Shown: one piece after another, positions 25,906-35,375 of the stretch
Layout of the letters: every line of letters starts with the position of its first letter
How positions within the stretch are numbered: position 1 is the stretch's first letter
From: Nitrosophilus kaiyonis
GTDB lineage: Bacteria > Campylobacterota > Campylobacteria > Campylobacterales > Nitratiruptoraceae
Assembly (NCBI RefSeq): GCF_027943725.1
Contig: NZ_AP025696.1
Location: 1,031,501 to 1,095,500 of the forward strand
Reading direction: 5' to 3'
DNA length: 64,000 nt
Notes under the pieces: model-generated
Seen by the model: the letters and a program-made list of their open reading frames with translations, nothing else
What the model was told of the DNA's origin: nothing
Database searches by the model: none
Made by a program: the position numbers and the translations under genes

Positions 25906-28900
25906 ACGGTTACACCTTTAGTTATATATTTTTCTATGATAAGTTTTAAAATCTCTTTATTGATAATATTTTTATGTATTTCGTCAAATATGTTTTTTTC
26001 TTCATCAGTTGCTTCTACATTTGGATCAATAAAAAGAATAAATTTTGTTTCATTATCTATTTTTTCTTTTATATTTTTTATTTTTTCTAAATCAAATCCA
26101 TCACTCTCCTTATCAATAAAAACAAGTTTATATTTATTGTTTTCAAGCTTATTGATAACATCATCAAAACTATTTGCTATTTCTGATGAATATCCTAAAG
26201 AGTCTGCAAGCTGTTTGAAAAGTTTTGATTCAAGCAAAGTTTTTTTACCAATCAAAATATCGCTAGTAAACGCTTTTTCTTCCTTTTCTTTCATTTCTGA
26301 TGATGTTGTTTGATTAGTTTCTATTTTAGTTTCAATTTCTGTTTCGCTCTCACTATCAACAATTTTATCAGCAAGAAATTTTTTAAGAATTGCTACAAGT
26401 TCATCTCTAACAATTGGTTTGGTAATATATTCATCAAGCCCTTCATTTAAATATTTTTCTCTATCGCCTTTTAATGCATGAGCAGTTAAAGCTACAATTG
26501 GAACATGAGGTTGATGATAATCTTGTTCATAATCTAAAATCTCATGTGTTGCCTCAATACCATCCATTATCGGCATTTGAATATCCATAAAAATAATATC
26601 ATAATTGCCATTTTTTCTCTTTTCAAATCCCTCTAATCCATTATTTGCGATATCAACATTTAATCCTAAATCTTCTAGTGTCTTTTTAATAAGCTTTTGA
26701 TTTATTACATTATCTTCTACAACAAGAGCTTTAGCTTTAAATTTTGCTTTTGAAATGTCAATTGGTTTGGAAGTTTTTTCTTTTAATTTTTTATATTCGC
26801 CGATATAAAACTGTACTAGTTGCTTAGATTTTGTATAATTAACAGGCTCATACAATATTTTCATCAATTTATCTGTAAATGTTTCTACTCTTTTTTTATA
26901 AGAAATTTTTGAAACAAGAGCCACTGGAATACTTCTAACAAAGAAATTTTTTAGATTGCTATCTTCAATATAATCATAATCAAGTATGCAAAAATCATAT
27001 TTTTTATGATTATCAACCATTTCTGTTAAATCATTGAATTGATTAAATTTAATTCCTAAAAAGTTTAAATACTCTTTTATAAATTCATTTTGATCTTTTG
27101 GTTGATCATCTTTTACATAAAAACCAACTTTTAAGCCTTCAAATTTATTTTTTAGAGATTCAGTTAAAGTTGGTACCTCTTCAAGTTCGAGTGTAAAGAA
27201 AAATTTTGAGCCTTTGCCAACTTCACTTTCAAGTCCTAACTGTCCTCCCATAAGTTTTACAAATTCACTTGAAATTGTAAGTCCAAGTCCAGTTCCACCA
27301 TATTTTCTAGTTACACTAATATCTGCTTGACTAAAAGCCTCAAATATTTGAGCTTTCTTTTCTGCTGGGATACCTATACCTGTATCTTTAACTTCAAAAT
27401 ATACTTTTGCTTTTCCATCAATATTGCCAAGTTTTTTAATCTCAACAGTTACATTACCACCTGTTTCTGTAAATTTTATGGCGTTACTAACAAGATTAAT
27501 AAGAACCTCTTTTATTTTTGTAGGATCACCTTTTAAAGGTTTTTCCATATTTGGATCTACAAAAAGTGCTAAATTTATATCTTTTTCTGCAGCTTTTGGA
27601 GCATAAACTTCTATAGCATTTTCAAATTCAGTAATAGGGTCAAAAACAATGTTCTCAATTTCAATTTTATTACTTTCTATTTTTGAAAGATCCAAGATAG
27701 AGTTAATAATTTCTAGTAAGTTTTCAGAACTTTTCTCAATAATAGATACAAACTCTTTTTGCTCTTCATTTAATTCTGTGTTTTTAAGAAGTTCTGTAAA
27801 ACCAACGATACCATTTAGTGGTGTTCTTATCTCATGTGACATATTAGCTAAAAACATACTTTTAGCTTTACTTGCCTCTTCTGCAGACTCTTTAGCAACT
27901 TCGGCTTTTTTCAGTGCAGTTTCTAAAATCTCATATGCTGCACTAATACCTTCAGTTGTATCAAGATTGATTTTTGATTCAATATCTCCTTTTTCTTGTT
28001 TAATTGTTTCTGATTCAGCAACTTTTTTCAAAATAGCTTCAAGTTTTTTGATGTTTTGAGTCAAATCTCTTGCCAATAGATATCCAACTATTGCAAGTAG
28101 GATTGATAATATCCATACAATTGCTGAAGCAATTAATGTATAAAATTTTATATTTGCTATTTTTTCAACTTTGAGATTAAGATCGTTTTTCAGTATTTTT
28201 TCTGCTTCTAAAATAATATCTATCTTTTCAGTTTGAAGATTAAACCATAATGTAGGATCAACAGGATACATTCCATCATTTATGGCTCTTTGAATATCAA
28301 CCCTTGTTTGAGAAACTTCGTCAAATATCTCTTTTGAGTCTTCATCTTTTATAATTTTGTCAATTTTTCTTTTAGTATCTGGTACTGATAACGCATAGTT
28401 AATAAAACTATCAGCCTTACCAATAAGCTGGTTCCAAATTTTAAGCTCTTCATCACTCATAGGCGTATATCTTGCAAGAATATATGAAATAAATCCTCTT
28501 TCGACTCCAGAATACTCTTTTGATCTAATAAATTGAATAATTGTAGAAGATAGAGAAGTAATATCTGGATCAATAGTATAAAGTTCAATTTTTGACATTT
28601 CATCAATTAAAGATTTATTAATAGTATCAGTATAATATGTAAAAAAAACATCTTTAAATTTAATATTTAAATTATCAACTTTTTTTCTAATATTTGGCAG
28701 TTCTCTTAGATTAGTCATATAAAATTTTGAAATTTTACTATATTGTGGGTTTTGTTTTAAAAATGAGTATAATCTATTTACAGCATTATTAACAACTTTT
28801 CTCTGCTTTTGCAAAGACTCTTTTATAAGTTTTCCTTTACTTCCTATATAGATAGAGGTCATACCTCTCTCTTTCGCAATTTGCGTTATAACTTCATTTA

Positions 28901-29045
28901 ATCTATCATTTAAAGCTATTCTATTTTTAAGCTCTTCAGCTTTTTTATATCCATCATATGATGTGTAAAGAAAATAACCTGATAAGAAAAACAGTAAAAT
29001 TATTGGAAATAAACTAATCAGTCTCAATCTTCCTTTTAAACCCAT
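25902..29045 (-). CDS. NIT-domain hybrid sensor histidine kinase
   Basis: 1047-residue membrane kinase. TM1 is at about 8-30. A periplasmic NIT (nitrate/nitrite-sensing type) domain spans about 45-285, with the family phrase [18 protein letters not shown]2 is near 302-325. HisKA has its His in [13 protein letters not shown] at about 405, and the HATPase domain carries [11 protein letters not shown] and [10 protein letters not shown]. Three receiver-like modules follow. The first and third lack a proper phosphorylation site; the middle one is canonical ([26 protein letters not shown]). Nitrate as ligand is only suggested by the domain name. It is cotranscribed with HPt, Sel1 and regulator genes. 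Confidence 0.9.
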   Translation of the reverse strand: MGLKGRLRLISLFPIILLFFLSGYFLYTSYDGYKKAEELKNRIALNDRLNEVITQIAKERGMTSIYIGSKGKLIKESLQKQRKVVNNAVNRLYSFLKQNPQYSKISKFYMTNLRELPNIRKKVDNLNIKFKDVFFTYYTDTINKSLIDEMSKIELYTIDPDITSLSSTIIQFIRSKEYSGVERGFISYILARYTPMSDEELKIWNQLIGKADSFINYALSVPDTKRKIDKIIKDEDSKEIFDEVSQTRVDIQRAINDGMYPVDPTLWFNLQTEKIDIILEAEKILKNDLNLKVEKIANIKFYTLIASAIVWILSILLAIVGYLLARDLTQNIKKLEAILKKVAESETIKQEKGDIESKINLDTTEGISAAYEILETALKKAEVAKESAEEASKAKSMFLANMSHEIRTPLNGIVGFTELLKNTELNEEQKEFVSIIEKSSENLLEIINSILDLSKIESNKIEIENIVFDPITEFENAIEVYAPKAAEKDINLALFVDPNMEKPLKGDPTKIKEVLINLVSNAIKFTETGGNVTVEIKKLGNIDGKAKVYFEVKDTGIGIPAEKKAQIFEAFSQADISVTRKYGGTGLGLTISSEFVKLMGGQLGLESEVGKGSKFFFTLELEEVPTLTESLKNKFEGLKVGFYVKDDQPKDQNEFIKEYLNFLGIKFNQFNDLTEMVDNHKKYDFCILDYDYIEDSNLKNFFVRSIPVALVSKISYKKRVETFTDKLMKILYEPVNYTKSKQLVQFYIGEYKKLKEKTSKPIDISKAKFKAKALVVEDNVINQKLIKKTLEDLGLNVDIANNGLEGFEKRKNGNYDIIFMDIQMPIMDGIEATHEILDYEQDYHQPHVPIVALTAHALKGDREKYLNEGLDEYITKPIVRDELVAILKKFLADKIVDSESETEIETKIETNQTTSSEMKEKEEKAFTSDILIGKKTLLESKLFKQLADSLGYSSEIANSFDDVINKLENNKYKLVFIDKESDGFDLEKIKNIKEKIDNETKFILFIDPNVEATDEEKNIFDEIHKNIINKEILKLIIEKYITKGVTV

Positions 29046-29056
29046 AATATTTCCTT

Positions 29057-29449
29057 TTAAAGATTTATGTTATATTTTTTTGCAATTTGATTGCACTCAT
29101 ATGCGCCATTTTCTATACCATTTTGTAAAAGCTTTTTTGCTTTTATTGGATTGTTATATTTAATTATATAAATTTCTCCAAGATAGCATTTTGCTCTTAC
29201 ATTTCCTTTTGCTTCCGCGCTTTTTAAATATGTTTCTGCTTTACCCAAGTCTTTTTTTACACCTTTTCCATAGAGATACATTATCCCCAAAAAATAGTTT
29301 GCATTGTTTGCTTTATCTTCAATTAACGCTTTATCAAAATACTCTTTTGCTGTTTTGAAATCTTTTTGTTTATATGCTTTTACGGCATAACTAAAATTTG
29401 ATCCAAAAACAAAGGAGAAAATTCCAATAAACAAAATAATTTTTTTCAC
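29057..29449 (-). CDS. Exported Sel1/TPR-repeat protein
   Basis: A 130-residue protein with a signal peptide ([20 protein letters not shown]) and about three Sel1-like helical repeats, for example [20 protein letters not shown] and [16 protein letters not shown]. Such repeats mediate protein-protein contacts. It lies between the HPt gene and the hybrid kinase with gaps of about 10 bases. It may act as a periplasmic partner of the NIT sensor, but this is inference from position. Confidence 0.8.
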   Translation of the reverse strand: MKKIILFIGIFSFVFGSNFSYAVKAYKQKDFKTAKEYFDKALIEDKANNANYFLGIMYLYGKGVKKDLGKAETYLKSAEAKGNVRAKCYLGEIYIIKYNNPIKAKKLLQNGIENGAYECNQIAKKYNINL

Positions 29450-29458
29450 TTTTTCCCT

Positions 29459-31078
29459 TTAAATATCTTTTAATTTATTTATAATATTTTTAAGTTCATT
29501 TATTTGCTTTTCTATTTCTAAATTATCGGATGATGCTGTAATTTTATTTAAAATTTCACTAATTTTATTTAATCTTAAATTTTCTGACATACTTTTTAAA
29601 TTTTTAGCAATTTTTTTTATAGTTTCAAGGTTTTCTGTCATATAGATTTTTTCTAGATCTTTAATAAATTCATTTAAAAACTCTTTATATATATCTTCTT
29701 CAATACCCAAATCTTTTGATGCTTCTTGGATTACTTTTTCTATTTCATTTTTTTTCAAAGATTCTTCAGTTTTAGTTATAGGTTTTATATCAAAATTAAA
29801 CTCTTTTGCAATTTCATCTAAAAGTTTGTAAAAATTGTCTATTAATGTTTTTAAATATTGAATATCATTTGATTTTAATATTTTTGTTAAAATCTCATCA
29901 GCTTTTTCTATTCTAAGATTTGTTGCTGAACCTTTAAGTTTGTGGGCTAGATTTTTTATATTTTCTAAGTCATTTTTTTCAATATAATCTTCAAAATTTT
30001 TCTTAAATTCTAAACTCTGTGTTATATACTCTTTTAAAAATTCAATAACAATATCTTCAGACAATCCAAGCTCTTGTGATGCAATATTTGGATTGTATAT
30101 TTTATATATTGGTTTTTGAGGTTCAATTATTTGAGGTTGCTCTTTTTGAATCTCTTTTTTCTCAATTTTTGGTTTTTCAACAAAGAGCATTAATTCAGCA
30201 TTTAATTTTTCAATAAAATCATAAAATTGATCCATATACTCTTTTAAAATATTTTTATCATTTATACCGGAAGTATTAGATAAAATATCATTTGCTACAT
30301 TAACTCTTAAATTTGCAGCGGCTCCTTTTATTTTATGAATAAGATTATGTGCTAACTCATAATCTTCATTTTCAAGAGCCTCTTCTATTTGTGGCTGTAA
30401 TTCATAAGCTTGAGCAATAAATTCTACTAGAAGTTCTTTGATAAGAGATTCATCTAAACCTAACTCTTTTGCTACTTCTTTTGTATCATAAAGTGGTTTT
30501 ACTATCTCTTTTTCTTCTTTTAATGCTTTATCTAATATTGTTGTCTCTTTAGTAGCAGGTTCCTCAATGCTTAATTCGTCAAAATTAACCGATAAAGGCT
30601 CTTCAGTTTTGATTGTTTCAGCAGTTATCTCTTCTACAGGTTTTGGAGCCTCTTCTTTTATTTCTATTTCAGGGATTTCAGTTTCAAAGCTCTCTTTGAA
30701 ACCTTCTTCTTCAAAACCTTTAAAAGGTATCTCTTCATTTTTTTCAAAACTCTCTTTTTGCTCAGATAAGGTTTTAAAATCAATACAATACATTTTTCCT
30801 TGGTTATCAATTTTTAACAGCTCTTTTACAATCAGTTCAGTTTCTACTTCATTAGTTAATGTTTTTATGATAACTTTAGGTTTTTTTAAATGATTTAAAA
30901 CTACATAATCTATCCATGAAAAGTTTTTAAAATTGTAAATATATCCTGGCTTATTAATAAAAAGATCTGCAATATCTTCTATTTTTTCATTCATTTCTTC
31001 AATTGATGAAAAGCCTAAAAAATCTATTGTATCTATACTTATAGCTACCATCTCTTTTTTAGAGTTGTATAGTATCAA
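29459..31078 (-). CDS. Triple-HPt phosphotransfer protein
   Basis: A 539-residue cytosolic protein. An N-terminal unknown domain (about 1-105) is followed by a Glu/Pro-rich linker and three HPt-like domains at about 200-300, 330-430 and 440-539. His248 (HKIKGAAANL) and His379 (HKLKGSATNL) are intact phosphoacceptors. In the third domain the equivalent residue is Lys492 and the Gly is Ser, so that copy should be inert. The start is TTG within ATTGA, overlapping the upstream PAS gene stop, with AAAAGGA upstream. It probably relays phosphate between the downstream hybrid kinase and the CheY-like regulator. Confidence 0.85.
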   Translation of the reverse strand: MILYNSKKEMVAISIDTIDFLGFSSIEEMNEKIEDIADLFINKPGYIYNFKNFSWIDYVVLNHLKKPKVIIKTLTNEVETELIVKELLKIDNQGKMYCIDFKTLSEQKESFEKNEEIPFKGFEEEGFKESFETEIPEIEIKEEAPKPVEEITAETIKTEEPLSVNFDELSIEEPATKETTILDKALKEEKEIVKPLYDTKEVAKELGLDESLIKELLVEFIAQAYELQPQIEEALENEDYELAHNLIHKIKGAAANLRVNVANDILSNTSGINDKNILKEYMDQFYDFIEKLNAELMLFVEKPKIEKKEIQKEQPQIIEPQKPIYKIYNPNIASQELGLSEDIVIEFLKEYITQSLEFKKNFEDYIEKNDLENIKNLAHKLKGSATNLRIEKADEILTKILKSNDIQYLKTLIDNFYKLLDEIAKEFNFDIKPITKTEESLKKNEIEKVIQEASKDLGIEEDIYKEFLNEFIKDLEKIYMTENLETIKKIAKNLKSMSENLRLNKISEILNKITASSDNLEIEKQINELKNIINKLKDI

Positions 31079-31488
31079 TTTTGTTCCTTTTCTCTCATCA
31101 TTTTATATTTTAGTTCAGCTTCTTCTTTATCTTCTTTGCTCACAGGTTTTCTTGCTGCTATATATCCTACTTTTACTCCATCTTTAAAGACTGGTTTTAT
31201 ATATGTTTTTACCCAATAATATCTACCATCTTTTCTAAGATTTTTTACAAGTCCTATCCACTCTTTATCTTTTTTTATAGTTTCCCACATATCTTTAAAA
31301 GCAGCTTTAGGCATATCAGGATGTCTAATAATATTATGAGGCTTTCCTAAAAGTTCTTCTTTATCATATCCAGCTATTTTACAAAATGTTCTATTTGCAT
31401 ATGTTATGACGCCTTTTAGGTCTGTTTCACTAACAATTACTCCATCTTCAAAAGTATATTCTTCATCAATTGGTGTAGGTTTTTTCAC
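31075..31488 (-). CDS. Aer/CetB-like PAS-domain protein
   Basis: A 137-residue cytosolic PAS protein. The phrases ITYANRTFCKIAGYDKEELLGKP and NIIRHPDMPKAAFKDMW are typical of the Aer/CetB redox-sensing PAS group, which binds FAD. There is no transmembrane or signalling domain. I place the start at GTG 31488 because GGAG stands 6 bases before it; a GTG at 31500 has no Shine-Dalgarno. It is the first gene of the five-gene signalling operon and may feed redox or energy status to it. Confidence 0.85.
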   Translation of the reverse strand: MKKPTPIDEEYTFEDGVIVSETDLKGVITYANRTFCKIAGYDKEELLGKPHNIIRHPDMPKAAFKDMWETIKKDKEWIGLVKNLRKDGRYYWVKTYIKPVFKDGVKVGYIAARKPVSKEDKEEAELKYKMMREKEQN

Positions 31489-31574
31489 AAAATACTCCAC
31501 TATTTAAAGAATTTCTTACAACAAAAGCAAAAATTTGAAACCTGTATACTAAACTATAACATAATTTTTTATAA

Positions 31575-33392
31575 CTAATTCTTAGATAAAAAACTTTTTA
31601 TATTTTTAGCATCTTTTTTATTTAAAACAGTAGCAATTTCTTCAATAGTAGCACTTTTTATATTTTCAAAAGAGCCAAAATAATTAAGAAGTTTTTTAAT
31701 TTTTGCCTCACCTATACCAGTTGCATTTAATAAAGAGATCTCTTTATCATGTTTAATCTTTTGATGTTTGTGGAATTTTATAGCAAATCTGTGAGCCTCA
31801 TCACGAAGATATTGGATAAATTGCAATCTTTTGTCATTTGGTAAAAGATCAAAGACTTCTTTTTCACTATAGATGATATCTCTGGCTCTTCCTTTACTTC
31901 TTACAGCTTTAAAATCAGCCTTTTCTTTTGCTATTGCTATGACATCTATATCAACACCTACACTTTTCAAAATATCTTTTGCAAGTTTTCTAAGAGTCTC
32001 CCCTCCATCTATTACCCATAAATCAGGAGGAGGATTTTTTTCAAAACTATCTGCTCTTTTTGATAAAAGCTCTTTCATTTGTGAATATTCATCTTTTGAT
32101 GTTAGATTGTAATGTCTATAATCATCTTTTTTTAATTTTTCATTTTCATAAACTACCATAGCTCCAACTGGCTGTTTTCCTTTTATATGTGAATTATCAA
32201 AAATCTCTATTCTAAAAGGAGTTGTTTTTAAATCAAAAAGCTCTTTAATTTTATATAAAATTTCATCATTTTTATTTTTTTGATTTTTGCTTAAAATCTC
32301 TTTGGCATTTATTTGAGCAAGTTTTATAAGCTTTACCTTTTCTCCTTTTTTTGGATTGATAATTGAAATATTTTTTTTAAACTTTTTTCTTAAAAGCTCT
32401 TCAATCTCTCCTTTTTGCTCAAAATCTTTCCCTACTATAATCTTTTTTGATATAAAGATTGAGTCATTTCTATAAAAATCTAAAATAGCTCTTTTGTAAG
32501 CTTCATCAATATCAAATCCTTTATCAATATCATATTTTATAATTTTAGAGCTACTTGAGATCACCTTTCCCTCTCTCATAAAGATTCTAATAATAACGGC
32601 TTCATTTTTTTTCTCATGGATATATAAAACATCCAAATCTTCAAGTTTTGCAAAATCTATGTTACTTTGTATATTGCTTTTTTTAATTTTTTCTATTCTA
32701 TCTCTAATGATTGCTGCTTCTTCAAATCTTAGATTTTTCGATAAATCAAGCATTTTTGATTCAAGTTTTTTTATAAGAAGATTTTTGTCTAAAATATGTT
32801 TTATTGCATCTTCTACTACTTTTTTATATTCATCTTTTGATATTTTCCCTTCACAAGGTGCAAGACATCTTTTCATTTGATAAAAGAGACATGCTTTTTT
32901 ACCATTTATACAGCTCTTTTTTTGAACAAGCGGAAATATTTCATAAATAGAGTCAAGTATATCTTTTGCAGCTACTGAAAATGGTCCATAATATTTTATC
33001 TTTTTCCCTTTTACAACCTTTCTTGTTATTTCAAATCTTGGAAAATCTTGTGATAAATCTATATATATGTATGGATAGGTTTTATCATCTCTTAATAAGA
33101 TATTATATTTTGGCTTGAGCTGCTTTATTAGAGAGTTTTCTAAAATAAGGGCGTCATTTTCATTTTCTACCAAAATGTATTCTAAATCATATATTTCATG
33201 AACCATTTTATATATTCTTGGACTTAAATTTGCCGCAGGCATAAATTTTGGTGAAAATCTAAAATAACTTTTTACTCTATTTTTTAAACTTTTTGCTTTC
33301 CCAACATATAAAAGTGATCCATTTTTATCAAAATATTGGTAAACCCCTGGAGCATCTGGAAGATTTTTTAACTTTTCAAGCAGTTTCATCAT
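31575..33392 (-). CDS. uvrC: Excinuclease ABC subunit C
   Basis: Makes both incisions in nucleotide excision repair. The 605 residues carry the GIY-YIG nuclease (DAPGVYQYFDKNGSLLYVGK, start to about 95), a Cys cluster near 155-180, and a UVR motif in the LRFEEAAIIRDRIEKI segment. An RNase H-like nuclease half (DNSHIKGKQPVGAMVVYE, VIDGG) and C-terminal helix-hairpin-helix (GIGEAKIKKLLNYFGS) complete it. Two successive ATGs could start it; the first overlaps the TGA of the upstream DUF721-like gene. Confidence 0.97.
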   Translation of the reverse strand: MMKLLEKLKNLPDAPGVYQYFDKNGSLLYVGKAKSLKNRVKSYFRFSPKFMPAANLSPRIYKMVHEIYDLEYILVENENDALILENSLIKQLKPKYNILLRDDKTYPYIYIDLSQDFPRFEITRKVVKGKKIKYYGPFSVAAKDILDSIYEIFPLVQKKSCINGKKACLFYQMKRCLAPCEGKISKDEYKKVVEDAIKHILDKNLLIKKLESKMLDLSKNLRFEEAAIIRDRIEKIKKSNIQSNIDFAKLEDLDVLYIHEKKNEAVIIRIFMREGKVISSSSKIIKYDIDKGFDIDEAYKRAILDFYRNDSIFISKKIIVGKDFEQKGEIEELLRKKFKKNISIINPKKGEKVKLIKLAQINAKEILSKNQKNKNDEILYKIKELFDLKTTPFRIEIFDNSHIKGKQPVGAMVVYENEKLKKDDYRHYNLTSKDEYSQMKELLSKRADSFEKNPPPDLWVIDGGETLRKLAKDILKSVGVDIDVIAIAKEKADFKAVRSKGRARDIIYSEKEVFDLLPNDKRLQFIQYLRDEAHRFAIKFHKHQKIKHDKEISLLNATGIGEAKIKKLLNYFGSFENIKSATIEEIATVLNKKDAKNIKSFLSKN

Positions 33393-33829
33393 TTTTTTTT
33401 ATTCTCTTTTATTTTTGATTTTATTTTTTCAAAAATATCTTTTAACTCTTTAAAATTTGTACTAATTATAAAATCTCCATTGGATTTTTCACTATAATAA
33501 AGAATAGGTTTTGTTTCTTTTTTATTTTGAACTATTTTGTTACTAACAAAGACTTTAAACTCTCTTATATCTAACTCTTTGCATTCAGAAAAATTTTTTT
33601 TTGCAATATTTAATAGTTCATTTATAAGTTTTTTATTATAATTTATCTCCATTTTAATTGCAGGATGGTCTGTTACAAAAAAGATAATTTGGTTTTTTAT
33701 ATAACAAAAAAGTATGTGATTTTTTAAATTTTTTGGAAATAGTGATAAAATTTTATTAAAACATCTATGTTCATTTAATTTTTTTGTATTAGGAAAGATA
33801 TGATTCAAAATAGATTTAACATTTTTCAT
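33389..33829 (-). CDS. DUF721/DciA-like protein
   Basis: 146 residues, Lys/Asn-rich, with no signal peptide. The central part (LSLFPKNLKNHILFCYIKNQ ... TDHPAIKMEINYNKKLINEL) matches the helix-strand pattern of DUF721, the domain of DciA helicase loaders. The match is by pattern only and no catalytic residues exist to confirm it. It overlaps uvrC by 4 bases. Its 5' end overlaps, head to head, a small lipoprotein gene on the other strand. A clear ribosome-binding site was not found. Confidence 0.5.
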   Translation of the reverse strand: MKNVKSILNHIFPNTKKLNEHRCFNKILSLFPKNLKNHILFCYIKNQIIFFVTDHPAIKMEINYNKKLINELLNIAKKNFSECKELDIREFKVFVSNKIVQNKKETKPILYYSEKSNGDFIISTNFKELKDIFEKIKSKIKENKKK

Positions 33830-33919
33830 GCTGTAATTATAGCAGCTTTGTTATTTTTTGTTTGGGGATGTGGACATAAAGCTCCACCATACTATCCCAA
33901 AAAAGAGAGAAGCAAATAA
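33800..33919 (+). CDS. lptM: LptM-like small lipoprotein
   Basis: A 39-residue lipoprotein. The signal helix AVIIAALLFFVW is followed by the lipobox V-W-G-Cys24, and the mature part GCGHKAPPYYPKKERSK matches the LptM (YifL) pattern GCGxKxPxYxP. In E. coli, LptM binds the LptD/LptE translocon and helps LptD oxidation. An AGGAAAG ribosome-binding site lies 5 bases before the ATG. The stop overlaps the nadB start (TAATG), so the two are coupled. The first 30 bases overlap the opposite-strand DUF721-like gene. The frame was found by reading around the conserved Cys. Confidence 0.8.
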   Translation: MIQNRFNIFHAVIIAALLFFVWGCGHKAPPYYPKKERSK

Positions 33920-35355
33920 TGAAATATGATTATATAATTGTGGGTGCTGGTGTTGCTGGATTATATGCTGCTTTGAACATCCCCGAAAATAAAAAAGTTT
34001 TAATTCTTTCAAAAGATCCTTTATGGGAATGCAATACTTTTTATGCTCAAGGTGGGATTTCTACTGCAAAAGATGAATATGATATCCCTGTGCATATAGA
34101 AGATACATTAAAAGCTGGAGCTGGGCTTTGTGATAAAAAAGCTGTAGAGATATTAAGCAGAAATAGCATTAATGTAATAAATGATTTAATTGAAAGAGGC
34201 TTTGAGTTTGATAAAGATGAAAATGGAAATCTTCTATTTACAAGGGAAGCTGCACATTCTACTGCTAGAATTCTTCATGCTGGTGGTGATGCAACAGGTA
34301 GAAAACTTCATCTTTTTTTAATGCAAAATATAAAACATAAAGTTTTAGAAGGAGCAGTTGTAACAGATATCTTATGTGAAGATGGAATAGTATATGGAGT
34401 TACAATAAGATTTAAAGGTATTTTACAAAATATTTATGCCAATTATGTTTTTTTAACAAGTGGTGGCATTGGTTCACTTTATGAGTATCATACAAATGCA
34501 AAAACGATAAGTGCAGATATTCAAGGAATAGCTCTTGAAAAAGGTATAGAGTTAAAAGATATGGAGTTTACTCAGTTTCATCCAACAGTTTTTATAAAAA
34601 GTAAAAAAGCAAGAAAGCTTTTATTAACTGAAGCTTTAAGAGGGGAAGGTGCAACAGTTGTAGATGAAAATGGTAAAAGATTTTTGTTTGATTTTGATGA
34701 TAGAGGAGAGCTTGCCCCAAGAGATATAGTAAGTAGAGCTATATACAGATATAAACAGGAGGGACATCAAGTATATCTATCTTTTGAAAATTTTGAAGAG
34801 AGTTTTTTTAAACATAGATTTCCAACAATTTATAAAAATTTCCAAGAGCTTGGATTTGATGTACCAAAACAGAAAGTTCCAATTTCACCAGCCTTTCATT
34901 TTATGATGGGTGGTATAAAGACTGATTATTATGCAAAAGTGAAAAATTTTGAAAATTTATATGCTATTGGAGAAGTTGCTTGCAGTGGTGTTCACGGAGC
35001 AAATAGACTTGCTAGTAACTCTTTGCTTGAGGGCCTTGTTTTTTCAAAAAGAGCAGTTGAAGATACTCTAATAAATGAAAAAGAGTATAAAAATAAAGAG
35101 TTTTTAATAAATAGGGCTCCTCTTGTAAAAAATATCGATAAAAAAATGAAAAATCTTCTAAGAAAAACAATGTGGGATAAGGTTGGTATCATTAGAAAAA
35201 CTAAAGATTTAAAAGAAGCTGCCGATATTATAGAAGATATTGAAAAAAAAGATATAGGTAGATTTTTAAAATTAAGAGTATTGAGTGCAAAAGAGATAGT
35301 AAAAAGTGCTATTAATAGAAAAAAATCGGTTGGGGCACACTATATTGAAGAATAA
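33919..35355 (+). CDS. nadB: L-aspartate oxidase
   Basis: FAD enzyme oxidising L-aspartate to iminoaspartate, the first step of de novo NAD synthesis. The FAD-binding VGAGVAGLYAAL is at the N-terminus. STAKDEYD, EAAHSTARILHAGGDATG, DMEFTQFHPT, the RGEGATVVDENGKRF stretch and HFMMGGIKTD are succinate dehydrogenase/NadB family motifs. At 478 residues it lacks part of the C-terminal helical region of E. coli NadB (about 540). It is translationally coupled to the LptM-like gene. Confidence 0.92.
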   Translation: MKYDYIIVGAGVAGLYAALNIPENKKVLILSKDPLWECNTFYAQGGISTAKDEYDIPVHIEDTLKAGAGLCDKKAVEILSRNSINVINDLIERGFEFDKDENGNLLFTREAAHSTARILHAGGDATGRKLHLFLMQNIKHKVLEGAVVTDILCEDGIVYGVTIRFKGILQNIYANYVFLTSGGIGSLYEYHTNAKTISADIQGIALEKGIELKDMEFTQFHPTVFIKSKKARKLLLTEALRGEGATVVDENGKRFLFDFDDRGELAPRDIVSRAIYRYKQEGHQVYLSFENFEESFFKHRFPTIYKNFQELGFDVPKQKVPISPAFHFMMGGIKTDYYAKVKNFENLYAIGEVACSGVHGANRLASNSLLEGLVFSKRAVEDTLINEKEYKNKEFLINRAPLVKNIDKKMKNLLRKTMWDKVGIIRKTKDLKEAADIIEDIEKKDIGRFLKLRVLSAKEIVKSAINRKKSVGAHYIEE

Positions 35356-35375
35356 TATTTATTGAAAGGATAAAA

